Below, one piece after another: positions 44,164-52,695 of a DNA stretch of 64,000 bases (positions are counted from its first letter, which is position 1; every line of letters begins with the position of its first letter). The translations under genes and the position numbers were made by a program. The DNA comes from Fibrobacter succinogenes (GTDB lineage: Bacteria; Fibrobacterota; Fibrobacteria; Fibrobacterales; Fibrobacteraceae), in contig CACVQR010000006.1 of NCBI GenBank assembly GCA_902756345.1, positions 124,001-188,000 on the forward strand, given 5' to 3'. Under the pieces are notes generated by a model that saw only the letters and a list, made by a program, of their open reading frames with translations, did not search any database and was not told the DNA's origin.

Positions 44164-44221
44164 AAGAAGTAGGAAGTTGGAAGTTGGAAGTAGGAAGTAG
44201 GAAGTTACTGTTTACTTCCTA
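44164..44221. repeat. GGAAGTA/GGAAGTT repeat tract
   Basis: About seven head-to-tail copies of GGAAGT(A/T)G fill the gap between lspA and the pseudouridine synthase start. An inverted TACTTCCTAC follows at the end, partly inside the lspA 3' end. Confidence 0.65.
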
Positions 44222-44794
44222 CGGACTAACGTCCACTTGTTTATTTTTTTCGTTCTTAATTTCTTGATGGATTTTCTTCAGGATCATCGGCGAAAGGATT
44301 ACAATCGCGACGCCCACGGTTACAAAGGAATCCGCGACATTGAATGTCGGGAAGCGGGTCATGATAAAGTCCGGGAAATCGCAATCGATAAAATCCACCA
44401 CCATCTGCAAACGCATACGGTCAATAAAGTTACCGACGGCACCACCGAGAATCATCACCACGCCCAAACGGCTCATCCAATCACGCTTGTCGATGGACTT
44501 GTAGAACCACACAAGCACAATGGTTGCAACAATCGAAATCAGCAAAAAGAACAGCCAAGGCGGCAAAAAGGGCATCAAGTCTTGCGGGCGGCTACTGAAA
44601 GCGGCACCCTTGTTAAACACCAACTGAAAACGCACCAATTCACCGATGACGTTGATCGTATCGTGGTTCGGCGCACCCGTTTCGTTAGTAAAGCGAACGA
44701 GCGCCCACAGCTTTGTCAACTGGTCAGCCACAATGCTAAAAAGAATCACACCCACATGAAACGGCCATTTATTTATAAAATCAAATTTCTTCAT
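44219..44794 (-). CDS. lspA: Lipoprotein signal peptidase (signal peptidase II)
   Basis: The 191-residue inner-membrane aspartic protease removes signal peptides from prolipoproteins. It has four transmembrane helices and the two catalytic aspartates in GGAVGNFIDRMRL and FNVADSFVTVGV. FNKGAAFS and ADQLTKLWAL are the other family blocks. It is about 25 residues longer than E. coli LspA because of a periplasmic loop (TNETGAPNHDTINVIG) and a charged tail (EIKNEKNKQVDVSP). It serves the many lipoproteins in this window. Confidence 0.94.
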   Translation of the reverse strand: MKKFDFINKWPFHVGVILFSIVADQLTKLWALVRFTNETGAPNHDTINVIGELVRFQLVFNKGAAFSSRPQDLMPFLPPWLFFLLISIVATIVLVWFYKSIDKRDWMSRLGVVMILGGAVGNFIDRMRLQMVVDFIDCDFPDFIMTRFPTFNVADSFVTVGVAIVILSPMILKKIHQEIKNEKNKQVDVSP

Positions 44795-44804
44795 ACTCTT
44801 CTTT

Positions 44805-44838
44805 GGATTGCTTCGCCCCTATGGGGTTCGCAATGACG
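44805..44838. repeat. REP-like element GGATTGCTTCG...CGCAATGACG
   Basis: The core GATTGCTTCGCCCCTATGGG, followed by GTTCGCAATGACG, is a common intergenic repeat type in many bacteria. It separates lspA from the synthase gene. A related string (GATCGCCACGGC ... CGCGATGACG) lies at 40038-40071. Confidence 0.5.
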
Positions 44839-44839
44839 T

Positions 44840-45958
44840 TTATAAGGTTTGCGCCTCGCTCTTCAATTTAGCGTAAGACTTTTCGATCCATGAATCCGAA
44901 TAGAAATGCAACGTCGTCTGCTTAACGATTCGCTTGACGGTGTCGCGGGTAATTTTCACCTTCTTTTCGGAGGCAAAGAGACTCGAGCCATCGCCAATCA
45001 ACTTCATGTTCTCGGCGGCCATAAAGAGCGGCCACAGGCAGAACAGCCTTGTACGCATCTTGATATTCGGAACAAGCTTGGTGTAGGCTATCGCATCGTT
45101 CAAGTGTCCCCAAGCCTTTTGCACGAGTTCGCCCATTACCGCGGCACGACGCTTGTCAAAATCAGCGCGGGCACCAGCTTCAGCAGGGACAGCGAACATT
45201 TCATAGGAATGGGCAAAGCCATGCCTGCGGCAAATTTCTTCGGGAACAAAACAGACCCTGCGGGTAGAATCTTCGACGCAGTCCTTCACGATGTTTGCCA
45301 CCTGTAGCGCAAGCCCAAAGCTCACATCCAGCTTTTGCATTTCGGCCTTGCGGGCATCGTTAATCAGGCAAGTATCTGCGGCAAAAAGATTCGTCAGAAG
45401 CTTTCCGACAATGCCTGCCACGTAGTAGCAGTATTCATCAAGGTCAGCGACACTTTCAAGCGTGAACCAGCCGGAACTTAAGGCAGCCTCTTGCCTGAGC
45501 GCAAACTTTGCCATGCCATGGCACATTTCGATAGTCACCGCACGCACGGGAGCTGCATACGTTTCGGGCATTTCGCGCAACAGGGGCACCACCACATGAG
45601 TATGCAGGCAAAGATTCATGTACGGATGTTCGGACTTGCGCCAGCTTTCAGGGAGCGCCTGTTCAAAGGCCGCTATCGATTCGTCAGGGAGTTTTTCCGT
45701 CTTGAAGATTTCGGCGAACTTGCCCAGAATGACTTCTTTTTCAGAAGCCTTCATATCGGGGTCGTCTTCGACCGTGTCGGCAATGCGCAGGTAAAGGTAG
45801 GCAAGCAAAATGCTCTTGTGGAGTTTTCCCTTGAGCACATTGATATTGAGCGCAAACGTTCTAGAAACCTGAAGCAGGATTTCTTCGGCATACTTCCATG
45901 CCTCACGTCTGTTCATGGTGCTTTCGCCAACTTCGATTGAATCAAGAATATTCGACAT
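44840..45958 (-). CDS. Squalene/phytoene synthase family protein
   Basis: The 372-residue protein belongs to the head-to-head prenyl synthases that join two C15 or C20 diphosphates. Signatures: LQVSRTFALNINVL, AYLYLRIADTVEDDPDM (first Asp-rich site), DLDEYCYYVAGIVGKLLTNLF and LALQVANIVKDCVED (second Asp-rich site), both usable for Mg-diphosphate. Length and motifs are closer to squalene synthase than to plant-type phytoene synthase, but the product cannot be fixed. There is no carotenoid desaturase, hopanoid cyclase or other terpenoid gene within the window. A GAGG site precedes the ATG. Confidence 0.85.
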   Translation of the reverse strand: MSNILDSIEVGESTMNRREAWKYAEEILLQVSRTFALNINVLKGKLHKSILLAYLYLRIADTVEDDPDMKASEKEVILGKFAEIFKTEKLPDESIAAFEQALPESWRKSEHPYMNLCLHTHVVVPLLREMPETYAAPVRAVTIEMCHGMAKFALRQEAALSSGWFTLESVADLDEYCYYVAGIVGKLLTNLFAADTCLINDARKAEMQKLDVSFGLALQVANIVKDCVEDSTRRVCFVPEEICRRHGFAHSYEMFAVPAEAGARADFDKRRAAVMGELVQKAWGHLNDAIAYTKLVPNIKMRTRLFCLWPLFMAAENMKLIGDGSSLFASEKKVKITRDTVKRIVKQTTLHFYSDSWIEKSYAKLKSEAQTL

Positions 45959-45997
45959 TCAAAACCCTCAATACATCCTTTGACATTGTCGAAGAAA

Positions 45998-46651
45998 CTA
46001 GTTGATCTCCGCGTAAATATCGCGAGGAATCTTCTTGCTCTTAGCCATGGCATTCACGTACTTCCACAAACGTCCGTGAGCTTCGGCATTCTTGAGTTTC
46101 TTGGTGAAGCTCCAAAAAGTCCGATTCTGAATATCGGACTCGTTCCTGAGAGTACCCTTGATATCGCATTCGTAACAGGCCTTGCGGTATTCCAGGAAAT
46201 AGGCGGCTTGATAAAGTTTGGCTGCCTTGCCGCGTGCAACACGGCGAAGCAGCAGGCCAAACAGGATAAACAAGGGCGAAACGGCAAAACCATAAAACCA
46301 GGGATAGATCGGAAGCCACTTTATCACAGCCCAAATAGCGGGCAAAGCAGAAGCGATCGAAAAAATCAGCGTAAAGAAGGTATCCAGGGGTTTCCAATAA
46401 AACTTCCACTTAGGAACATACGCCCATTTTACTCTTTTATTCGCCAATTTCTTGAAATAAATCGGGTATGACACACGGAAAAACCATCTATAGAGCCAAA
46501 ACCAAAATACGAGCGGAGCCCAAAACCAGTAATCCAAAGTATTGAGCAATAGAGTCATCAAGGAATCAATATCAAACGTCTGCATACGGGCGTAAATGTA
46601 GAAAAATAGAGGCAAATTCAGGAAATAGAAGCCCCAAAGTGGGACCTTCAC
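45998..46651 (-). CDS. Hypothetical membrane protein beside dnaA
   Basis: The 217-residue protein is unrecognised. It is Trp- and Tyr-rich and has three to four hydrophobic segments (WGFYFLNLPLFFYIYA, YWFWAPLVFWFWLYRWFF, FFTLIFSIASALPAIWAVI, WFYGFAVSPLFILFGLLL), then a basic C-terminal region (RTFWSFTKKLKNAEAHGR). The start given is a GTG. A shorter start, ATG at 46585 (MQTFDIDSL), lies 7 nt after TACATTTA and could be the real one. It is 39 nt upstream of the squalene/phytoene synthase gene and probably in one transcript with it. Confidence 0.7.
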   Translation of the reverse strand: MKVPLWGFYFLNLPLFFYIYARMQTFDIDSLMTLLLNTLDYWFWAPLVFWFWLYRWFFRVSYPIYFKKLANKRVKWAYVPKWKFYWKPLDTFFTLIFSIASALPAIWAVIKWLPIYPWFYGFAVSPLFILFGLLLRRVARGKAAKLYQAAYFLEYRKACYECDIKGTLRNESDIQNRTFWSFTKKLKNAEAHGRLWKYVNAMAKSKKIPRDIYAEIN

Positions 46652-46782
46652 AGCATCTAGTTAATTTGTACACAAACGACATGCTTAATGTAAATTATTT
46701 CTTCTATCTTGTTAACAATCAACGACTTAGGGTTGCGGTCCAAGCTCAAAAAACGAATTTTCGCCTTAATGTGAAGCTAAAC

Positions 46783-46834
46783 TTATCAACACTCCGGCGC
46801 AATTTTCTAGATTATATGGCCTACCTGTTGATAG
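46783..46834. other. Two DnaA-box-like sites upstream of dnaA
   Basis: TTATCAACA at 46783-46791 (plus) and CTATCAACA read on the minus strand at 46826-46834 each differ by one or two bases from TTATCCACA. They flank AT-rich DNA 34-77 nt before the dnaA start. They could serve DnaA autoregulation or be part of an origin; with two boxes only, an origin is not proven. Confidence 0.4.
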
Positions 46835-46867
46835 ATTTTTGTTCGCACTTTAGTGGAAGAGGAAGAA

Positions 46868-48193
46868 ATGCAAGCCGAATGGGAAAGATGTTTGAACTAC
46901 CTCCGTGGGATGCTTTCGGACACGGTTTATAAGACATATTTTGCGCAGACCAAGCTCTCAAGCCTTACCACCGGTCATGCAGTCGTTACCGTTCCGCCCG
47001 GACTGGATACCGCCGTCTATTCTGCTTACAAGGAACTCATCCGCCTCGCCTGGCGCGAAGTCACGCACGACGAATCTGCAATTGAATTTGAATTCCAGCA
47101 ACAAGAAGCTGTAGCCCAGGCTGCACCTGCAGGCAACAACAGCTTCCGCGATTTCTTGAAGCCGAGCATTCCGCTTTCGGGTTCTTTCCGCTTCGAAAAT
47201 TTTGTGCCGGGCGACAAGGCTCAGCTTGCGTTCAACGCAGCACTCGCCGTTGCTAGGAACCCCGACGGTACGCAGTACAACCCGCTCTTTATTTACGGTT
47301 CTTCGGGCCTTGGCAAGACTCACCTTTTGCAAGCTATCGGTAATTACATTCTCGAAGATGACCCGACTAAGCGCGTGTGCTACCTGACCTCCGAAGATTT
47401 TTCGCAGCAGTACATGAAGTGCCTGCGCGAACAGCGCATTACCGAAATGTCCGACTTCTACAGAAACGAAGTCGATATCTTGCTGATTGACGATATTCAG
47501 AACTGGACCGGCAAGTACGAAACCCAGAACGAATTCTTCTTGATCTTTAACGCTTTGCACCAGGCCGGCAAGCAGATTGTGCTGACCTCTGATGCACCGG
47601 CAGCCGAAGTCAAGAACTTGTCTGACCGCTTGGTCAGCCGTTTCGCTTGGGGCCTCACGGTCGACATCCAGCCGCCTGACGTAGAAACCCGCGAAGCCAT
47701 TTTACACAAGAAGGCCGAAGAACGCCACCTGGAAATCAGCGACGACGTTCTGCACTACCTTGCCGAAAACATCGCAAGCAACGTGCGCTGCCTCGAAAGC
47801 GCTATCATCAAGCTCACCTTGCAGTCGAGCCTGATGCACCACGACATCGACATGAGCATCGCCCAGAAGGTGGTCGCCGAAATCGCTCCGACGCTTCGCC
47901 GCCGCGTAAGCCTCGACGCCGTTCTCCACACCGTTTCGAAGCACTACGAAGTGCCCGAAGCCAAGCTCACCGAATCGGGTCGTGGCACCAAGGAAATTTC
48001 GAAGGCCCGCCAGGTCGCCATGTACCTGATGCGCGAATGCTCGCCCATCAGTTTGCAGTCCATCGGTTCGCGCTTTGGCGGCAAGGACCACTCCACCGTG
48101 GTTCACGCCATCAAGAGCATCAAGAAAGAAATGGAAACCGACCCGAGCTTTGCACGACTCATCGAAAGCTTGAAGAACTCGATTCACGACTAG
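46868..48193 (+). CDS. dnaA: Chromosomal replication initiator protein DnaA
   Basis: The 441-residue AAA+ protein binds DnaA boxes and opens the origin. Domain I is MQAEWERCLNYLRGMLSDTVYKTYFAQTKL. The AAA+ core begins FRFENFVPGDKAQLAFNAAL, with Walker A GSSGLGKTHLLQAIGN, Walker B VDILLIDDIQNW and sensor LTSDAPAAEVKNLSDRLVSRF. Domain IV ends with the signature SRFGGKDHSTVVHAIKSI. Domain II is short, giving a compact protein. A GTG at 46853 is in frame, but GGAAGAGGAAG directly before the ATG at 46868 fits as ribosome-binding site. The usual dnaN/recF neighbours are absent. Confidence 0.96.
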   Translation: MQAEWERCLNYLRGMLSDTVYKTYFAQTKLSSLTTGHAVVTVPPGLDTAVYSAYKELIRLAWREVTHDESAIEFEFQQQEAVAQAAPAGNNSFRDFLKPSIPLSGSFRFENFVPGDKAQLAFNAALAVARNPDGTQYNPLFIYGSSGLGKTHLLQAIGNYILEDDPTKRVCYLTSEDFSQQYMKCLREQRITEMSDFYRNEVDILLIDDIQNWTGKYETQNEFFLIFNALHQAGKQIVLTSDAPAAEVKNLSDRLVSRFAWGLTVDIQPPDVETREAILHKKAEERHLEISDDVLHYLAENIASNVRCLESAIIKLTLQSSLMHHDIDMSIAQKVVAEIAPTLRRRVSLDAVLHTVSKHYEVPEAKLTESGRGTKEISKARQVAMYLMRECSPISLQSIGSRFGGKDHSTVVHAIKSIKKEMETDPSFARLIESLKNSIHD

Positions 48194-48221
48194 CCGGTTG
48201 CCGGCCCACCGTCGGTTAAAG

Positions 48222-48248
48222 AAAAGGCGCAGTTGTCTGCGCCTTTTT
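48222..48248 (+). terminator. Intrinsic terminator after dnaA
   Basis: AAAAGGCGCA, loop GTTGTC, TGCGCC and a T5 run. It lies between convergent genes and could serve both. Confidence 0.88.
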
Positions 48249-48281
48249 CGATTTCAATGGCCAGCGGCCATGAACTAGAAG

Positions 48282-50225
48282 TTACTTCTTTTTCTTGCCC
48301 GACTTTTTCGATTTGGAATTTTCTTTTGCCTTGCGAGCCTTCTTGGCCTGGCGTTCTGCCTTAAGGGCCTTCTGTTCAGCAAGGATTGCTTCGCGTTCAG
48401 CTTTCTTTGCTTCGGCAAGAGCCTTCTCGGCTTCTTGCAATGCCTTCTGGGCTTCGAGTTTAGCCTTTTCCGCCTTTTCGAGTGCAGTCGGTTCGTGCGG
48501 TTCTTCCGGAGCGGCGGCAGCCGGCTCGGGTTCAGCCTTGGCAGACTTCTTTGCAGCGATAGCCTTCTTGCCCTTTTGGATTGCGGCAGCCATTTCTTCT
48601 TCGGACTGTTCCGGTTTTACAGGAGCGGCGGCAGGGGCCGGTGCAGGAGCTGCAGCAGGGGCGGCAGTCTGTTGTTCCGGAGCCGGCTGTTCTGCAGCAG
48701 GAGCCGCAGCGGCAGCAGCCTTCAAAGAGTCAGCTTCTTTCTGCTTGGCAAGATCTTCTTCGGCATCCTTCATCAAGGCTTCGGCCTTTGCGCGCTCCTT
48801 TTCCTTGAGAGCAATGTCTGCATTGATAGCGAGTTTCTTGACTGCAGCGGAGTCGAGTTCGGGGCAAATCAGGTCCTTGCCGCCCTTTGTACCGTCGGCG
48901 CATTCCATGGTGCCCTGGAACTGGCCCATCTTGTAAGCGCCCCACTGTTTCTTGGTAATGCGTTCAGAGTAGCAAACTTCTTCGTCGGGCATCCATCGAT
49001 AGCAAGTGTCCTTGACGGTCCAGAAGGTCACCATGCCGTTCGGAAGCCCCTTGTGGAACACGCCACCGAATTCACCGAAGTCAACGAAGCCTTCGAGGCT
49101 GTTCGCGTTGAACGTCAAGGCCACTGGCTTTTTCTTGAACGGGTTGAACACTGTCATACGGCCATGCAAGGCATTGCGCTTGTACGGGATTTCGGCCATC
49201 AGGAAACCTTTATAGGAATACATCTTGGCCGTTCCGTTCACGTAGCCCTGGGTATAAGGCACTTCCAAGAACTTGAAGTAGTAAGAGCTGTCGACCGTAC
49301 CGTGAATTTTCTGGTCCATGACACTGGAGCGGTAGAAGGTCGAAATACCTTCACGCATGCCCATCTTGTAATGGGACTTCCAGAGGATTCCACCCCATTC
49401 GGGACCTTGCTTCTTGGGATAAGTCGGGTCGTTCATGTAACCGATTTCTTCGCCGTAAATAAGACCGTTGGCGTCTACGTGGCGGAGGTTTTCGATATAA
49501 CCGTTAGCGGCAAAGCCGGTCAGATCACCCTTGTCGAGGCAGCGCACATCGCTATAATCGGTAAAGCGACCCACGGCACTCGGAATGAGCTTGCGGGGCA
49601 TGCCCGAAAGGTGAAATAGGAACGGGTTACGCAAGTCGCTTTCGAGACCGGCGTCCGGCCTGTTATGTACGTTGATAAAGCAGTTGATCGAATCGGCTCG
49701 GGCCTTGCGGGCTTCCAGGTATTCGCCGAACGGAGTCTTGGACTTGTCCTCGAAGTTGAGTGCGATTGCGCCTTCCAGCGGTTTGCCCTTGGCAAAGTCC
49801 GAAAGCATCGGAGTCGATTCCTTGATATGGTCTACGCATTGCGAGATGTAGAGTTCCTGAGAGCAAGTCATACCCTTGGGGCAGGTCAGCAGACGCGGCT
49901 TGGGAATGTCCCAGACCTTCACGATCTTCTTACCCTCGTCGTTTGCACGCCAACCGAAACCACCCTTTTCACGGACCGTGTAGCAACCGCACACCGTAGC
50001 CTCGTCACGAATGGCTCCGATACGGTTACGTTCGCGCGGGACAATGTTTGCCGCCGACTCGATCCAGCAGTCCATGTATTCAAAATGGTTGATATCGTAC
50101 ATGCCCGGCATATTCGCCGCTTCCGTAGAATCCACCGAGGCAAGAGCATCTTCAAAATCATCGGCAAAAGCAAAACATACCGTCAAGGCAATTACCGAGG
50201 CAATCTTCCAAGAAATCGATTTCAT
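48282..50225 (-). CDS. Exported MORN-like repeat protein with Ala/Lys/Glu coil and basic tail
   Basis: The 647-residue protein has a signal peptide (MKSISWKIASVIALTVCFAFA). A Cys-containing N-terminal region (YMDCWIES, VCGCYTV, LLTCPKGMTCSQ) is followed by MORN/YwqK-type repeats between about 250 and 430: GIDAN-like turns such as YVNGTAKMYSYKGFL, NALHGRMTVF and GVFHKGLPNGMVTFW. From residue about 460 it becomes a coiled coil and an Ala/Pro/Gln-rich linker. It ends in a long Ala/Lys/Glu helix and a polybasic tip, KSKKSGKKKK. The ATG at 50225 lies 6 nt after TAGATTTG; an upstream TTG start at 50234 falls inside that promoter. Function is unknown; an envelope location is likely. Confidence 0.75.
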   Translation of the reverse strand: MKSISWKIASVIALTVCFAFADDFEDALASVDSTEAANMPGMYDINHFEYMDCWIESAANIVPRERNRIGAIRDEATVCGCYTVREKGGFGWRANDEGKKIVKVWDIPKPRLLTCPKGMTCSQELYISQCVDHIKESTPMLSDFAKGKPLEGAIALNFEDKSKTPFGEYLEARKARADSINCFINVHNRPDAGLESDLRNPFLFHLSGMPRKLIPSAVGRFTDYSDVRCLDKGDLTGFAANGYIENLRHVDANGLIYGEEIGYMNDPTYPKKQGPEWGGILWKSHYKMGMREGISTFYRSSVMDQKIHGTVDSSYYFKFLEVPYTQGYVNGTAKMYSYKGFLMAEIPYKRNALHGRMTVFNPFKKKPVALTFNANSLEGFVDFGEFGGVFHKGLPNGMVTFWTVKDTCYRWMPDEEVCYSERITKKQWGAYKMGQFQGTMECADGTKGGKDLICPELDSAAVKKLAINADIALKEKERAKAEALMKDAEEDLAKQKEADSLKAAAAAAPAAEQPAPEQQTAAPAAAPAPAPAAAPVKPEQSEEEMAAAIQKGKKAIAAKKSAKAEPEPAAAAPEEPHEPTALEKAEKAKLEAQKALQEAEKALAEAKKAEREAILAEQKALKAERQAKKARKAKENSKSKKSGKKKK

Positions 50226-50231
50226 ACAAGG

Positions 50232-50239
50232 CAAATCTA
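50232..50239 (-). promoter_or_regulatory. TAGATTTG -7 element of the MORN-like gene
   Basis: An exact TAnnTTTG on the minus strand with CCTTGT between it and the ATG, a 6-nt gap. It predicts a leaderless mRNA and decides the start codon. Confidence 0.55.
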
Positions 50240-50296
50240 TATATATAAAGTGAATTTGTCTTGTAAATTAAGTTTACATAGGTGTTTTTGTCCCCC

Positions 50297-50327
50297 TTGC
50301 CCTAATTTACAGATTTTGGTATCTTTA
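50297..50327 (+). promoter_or_regulatory. TTG ... TATCTTTA promoter of the amidoligase operon
   Basis: TTGC at 50297 and TATCTTTA at 50320-50327 are 23 nt apart, the spacing also seen at three other promoters here. Unlike the leaderless genes, about 115 nt of structured leader follow before the first ATG. Confidence 0.6.
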
Positions 50328-50380
50328 CAACACGCCTTCGACGACCCGAAAAAACCTTCCGACAGCCGCCAGACGAGAAC

Positions 50381-50417
50381 GGGTACGGCCAAACGGATTA
50401 AATCCGCGAACCGTCCC
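50381..50417 (+). promoter_or_regulatory. Nested hairpin in the leader of the amidoligase operon
   Basis: GGGTACGG (50381-50388) pairs with CCGTCCC (50411-50417) with one bulged T. Inside, CGGAT-TAA-ATCCG (50394-50406) is a perfect hairpin. The structure ends 28 nt before the first start codon. It may control translation, but matches no riboswitch I know. Confidence 0.45.
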
Positions 50418-50445
50418 GACCTACAAGGCAAAAATAGGCAAAACG

Positions 50446-51144
50446 ATGGACATCAAGATTCTACAGCAGCCCGACGACGTTACCTGCGGGCCGACTAGCC
50501 TACAGGCGGTCTATAACCACCTTGGCTACAAGATTTCTCTAAAGCAACTGATTTCTGAAATTGAGTTCTTGGAAGACGGCGGGACGCTGGGCGTTTTCCT
50601 CGGAATCGACGCGCTCAAACGTGGATTCAAGGTGACTATTCATTCGTATAACCTGACGCTTTTGGACCCCACCTGGAGCGAGCTTTCCATGCCGGAACTG
50701 AAGGCTAAGCTTGAACTTTTGCACAAGGCGAAGCACGCCCCCAAGCTCCGCAAGGCTATTGAGGCCTACATCCGCTTTATCGACTTGGGCGGAACTGTGG
50801 CATTTTCCGACCTGCGTGCAGCCATGTTCGAAAAATATTTCAAGAAGGGCGTGCCTGTTCTTTGCGGACTTTCGGCCACCTACTTGTACCGCAGCATGCG
50901 CGAATTCACCGGAGCTGATGACAAGTCCGTCTTTGACGACATCCACGGCGAACCCATGGGTCACTTCGTCGTGGTGTACGGTATAGACGACAAGAATCAA
51001 TTCATGGTGGCCGACCCCGACGGCACCAACCCCCTCCACAAGACCCCTTACTACAAGGTGGACAAGTTCCGACTACTCCACAGCATCTTGCTCGGCGTCA
51101 TGACGTACGACGGCAACGTGCTAGTCATCGAGAATAAGAAATAG
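50446..51144 (+). CDS. Peptidase C39-like cysteine peptidase
   Basis: The 232-residue protein has the C39-type papain-like triad: Gln and Cys in LQQPDDVTCGPTSLQAVYNHLGY (Cys14), His in EPMGHFVVVYGID and Asp in FMVADPDG. C39 domains classically cut double-glycine leader peptides during bacteriocin export; stand-alone cytoplasmic forms exist with other substrates. It has no signal peptide or transporter domain. A middle insertion (about residues 75-125: MPELKAKLELLHKAKHAP) is helical. The next gene begins 4 nt after its stop, which ties it to the RLAN/ATP-grasp ligase. I infer that it trims or transfers the ligase product. Confidence 0.82.
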   Translation: MDIKILQQPDDVTCGPTSLQAVYNHLGYKISLKQLISEIEFLEDGGTLGVFLGIDALKRGFKVTIHSYNLTLLDPTWSELSMPELKAKLELLHKAKHAPKLRKAIEAYIRFIDLGGTVAFSDLRAAMFEKYFKKGVPVLCGLSATYLYRSMREFTGADDKSVFDDIHGEPMGHFVVVYGIDDKNQFMVADPDGTNPLHKTPYYKVDKFRLLHSILLGVMTYDGNVLVIENKK

Positions 51145-51148
51145 GATC

Positions 51149-52654
51149 ATGAAAAAATTAATCGTTGTAAACAATCCCAAGCACTGGAAGTTACACGTTC
51201 CGGGCATCGATATCATTTCGGCACAGGACTACCTGATTTCGAGCAAATACACCAACGAACGCAACCTGCGTGTATTCAACCTCTGCCGCGATTACAACTA
51301 CCAAAGCAAAGGCTACTACGTATCGCTGTTGGCCGAGGCCCGCGGGCACAAGGTAATTCCGGGCGTCAAGAACATGCGCGACTTCAAGGCCCCGGCGGTC
51401 ATCAAGCACATTTCCGATGAAATCGACAACTTGATTCAAAAGAGCCTGCACAAACTGACCGGCACGGAATTCGTGCTTTCGATTTACTTCGGTCAAAACG
51501 TGAGCCCGCAATACCTGGAGCTTTCGCAGGAACTTTACCGCCTGTTCCAGGCACCGCTGCTGCGTGCGAAATTCGTGTTCAAGCAGAAGTGGTTTATCCA
51601 GAGTATTCGCCCAATTTGCGTGGATGAAATTCCCGAATCGCACATGGAATTCGTCGATAAATTTGCGCAGGAATACTTCGAAAAAACGCGCTACGCCACC
51701 AGTAAAGAAGAAGATTACCTGTACGACTTAGGCATTCTCACGAACCCCGATGAAGTCGAGCCGCCGAGCAACGCGCAGGCTATCCAGAACTTTATCAAGG
51801 CTGCCGAAGAAACGGGATTCCGCGTGGAAATGATTACCAAGAAGGATTACCCGCGCGTAGGCGAATTCGACGCCATATTCATCCGCGAAACCACGAACGT
51901 GAACCATTACACTTACAGTTTCGCCCGCCGAGCCCAGTCGCAAGGCATCGCCGTCATTGACGACCCCGACAGCATTCTGCGCTGCTCCAACAAGGTGTAC
52001 CTGCAAGAACTGATGCAGGCGGCCAAGATTCATTCGCCCAAAACGATTATCGCCCATGCAGAAAACCGCCACACGCTCGCCAAGGAAATCGGATTTCCGA
52101 TGGTGATCAAGTCGCCGGATTCGAGTTTCTCGATGGGTGTCAAGAAGGCGACCAACAAAGAAGAACTCGAACAGATTCTTGACGAGATGTTCCAGCATAG
52201 CGACCTGCTTATTGCCCAGGAATTTACACCGACGGAATTCGACTGGCGCGTGGGCGTGCTCGACGGCAAACCGCTTTACGCCTGCAAATACCACATGGCC
52301 AAGGGCCACTGGCAGATTTACAACTGGGAAAGCAACGACAAGCAAAGCGAAGAATTTTCGGGTAAGTGCGAAAGCATCCCTATCGAAATGGTTCCGCATG
52401 GAATCGTGAAAACCGCACTCAAGATTTGCAGCCTGATCGGCAACGGGCTTTACGGTGTGGATTTGAAGGAATGGCATGGCCACCCGATTGTAATCGAAGT
52501 GAACGACAACCCAAGTATCGACGCGGGCATCGAAGATGGCGTGGGCAAAAGCAAAGTTTACCTCGCCATCATGAGATCGCTGCGCCACCGCATCGAGGAA
52601 CGCATGAACGCCGCGCAACATAAACTGCAGCAACATGAGAGGGAATGGTTCTAG
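51149..52654 (+). CDS. RimK-like ATP-grasp ligase with RLAN N-terminal domain
   Basis: The 501-residue protein joins an RLAN-type N-terminal domain (about 1-150: MKKLIVVNNPKHW, DIISAQDYLISSKY, NLCRDYNYQSKGYYVSLLAEARGHKV) to an ATP-grasp domain (about 195-480). The ATP-grasp part shows VIDDPDSILRCSNKVYLQELM, FPMVIKSPDSSFSMGVKKA, LIAQEFTPTEFDWRVGVLDG and the Mg-binding end LYGVDLKEWHGHPIVIEVNDNPSIDAG. ATP-grasp ligases form amide bonds through an acyl phosphate; RimK adds glutamates to ribosomal protein S6. The RLAN subgroup has been predicted, from gene context, to make unknown peptides. It follows the C39-like gene by 4 nt and precedes a GCS2-like gene. Confidence 0.88.
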   Translation: MKKLIVVNNPKHWKLHVPGIDIISAQDYLISSKYTNERNLRVFNLCRDYNYQSKGYYVSLLAEARGHKVIPGVKNMRDFKAPAVIKHISDEIDNLIQKSLHKLTGTEFVLSIYFGQNVSPQYLELSQELYRLFQAPLLRAKFVFKQKWFIQSIRPICVDEIPESHMEFVDKFAQEYFEKTRYATSKEEDYLYDLGILTNPDEVEPPSNAQAIQNFIKAAEETGFRVEMITKKDYPRVGEFDAIFIRETTNVNHYTYSFARRAQSQGIAVIDDPDSILRCSNKVYLQELMQAAKIHSPKTIIAHAENRHTLAKEIGFPMVIKSPDSSFSMGVKKATNKEELEQILDEMFQHSDLLIAQEFTPTEFDWRVGVLDGKPLYACKYHMAKGHWQIYNWESNDKQSEEFSGKCESIPIEMVPHGIVKTALKICSLIGNGLYGVDLKEWHGHPIVIEVNDNPSIDAGIEDGVGKSKVYLAIMRSLRHRIEERMNAAQHKLQQHEREWF

Positions 52655-52695
52655 AGGTATGAGGTCGGCACTTCGTACCTTTGAGGTATGAGTAC

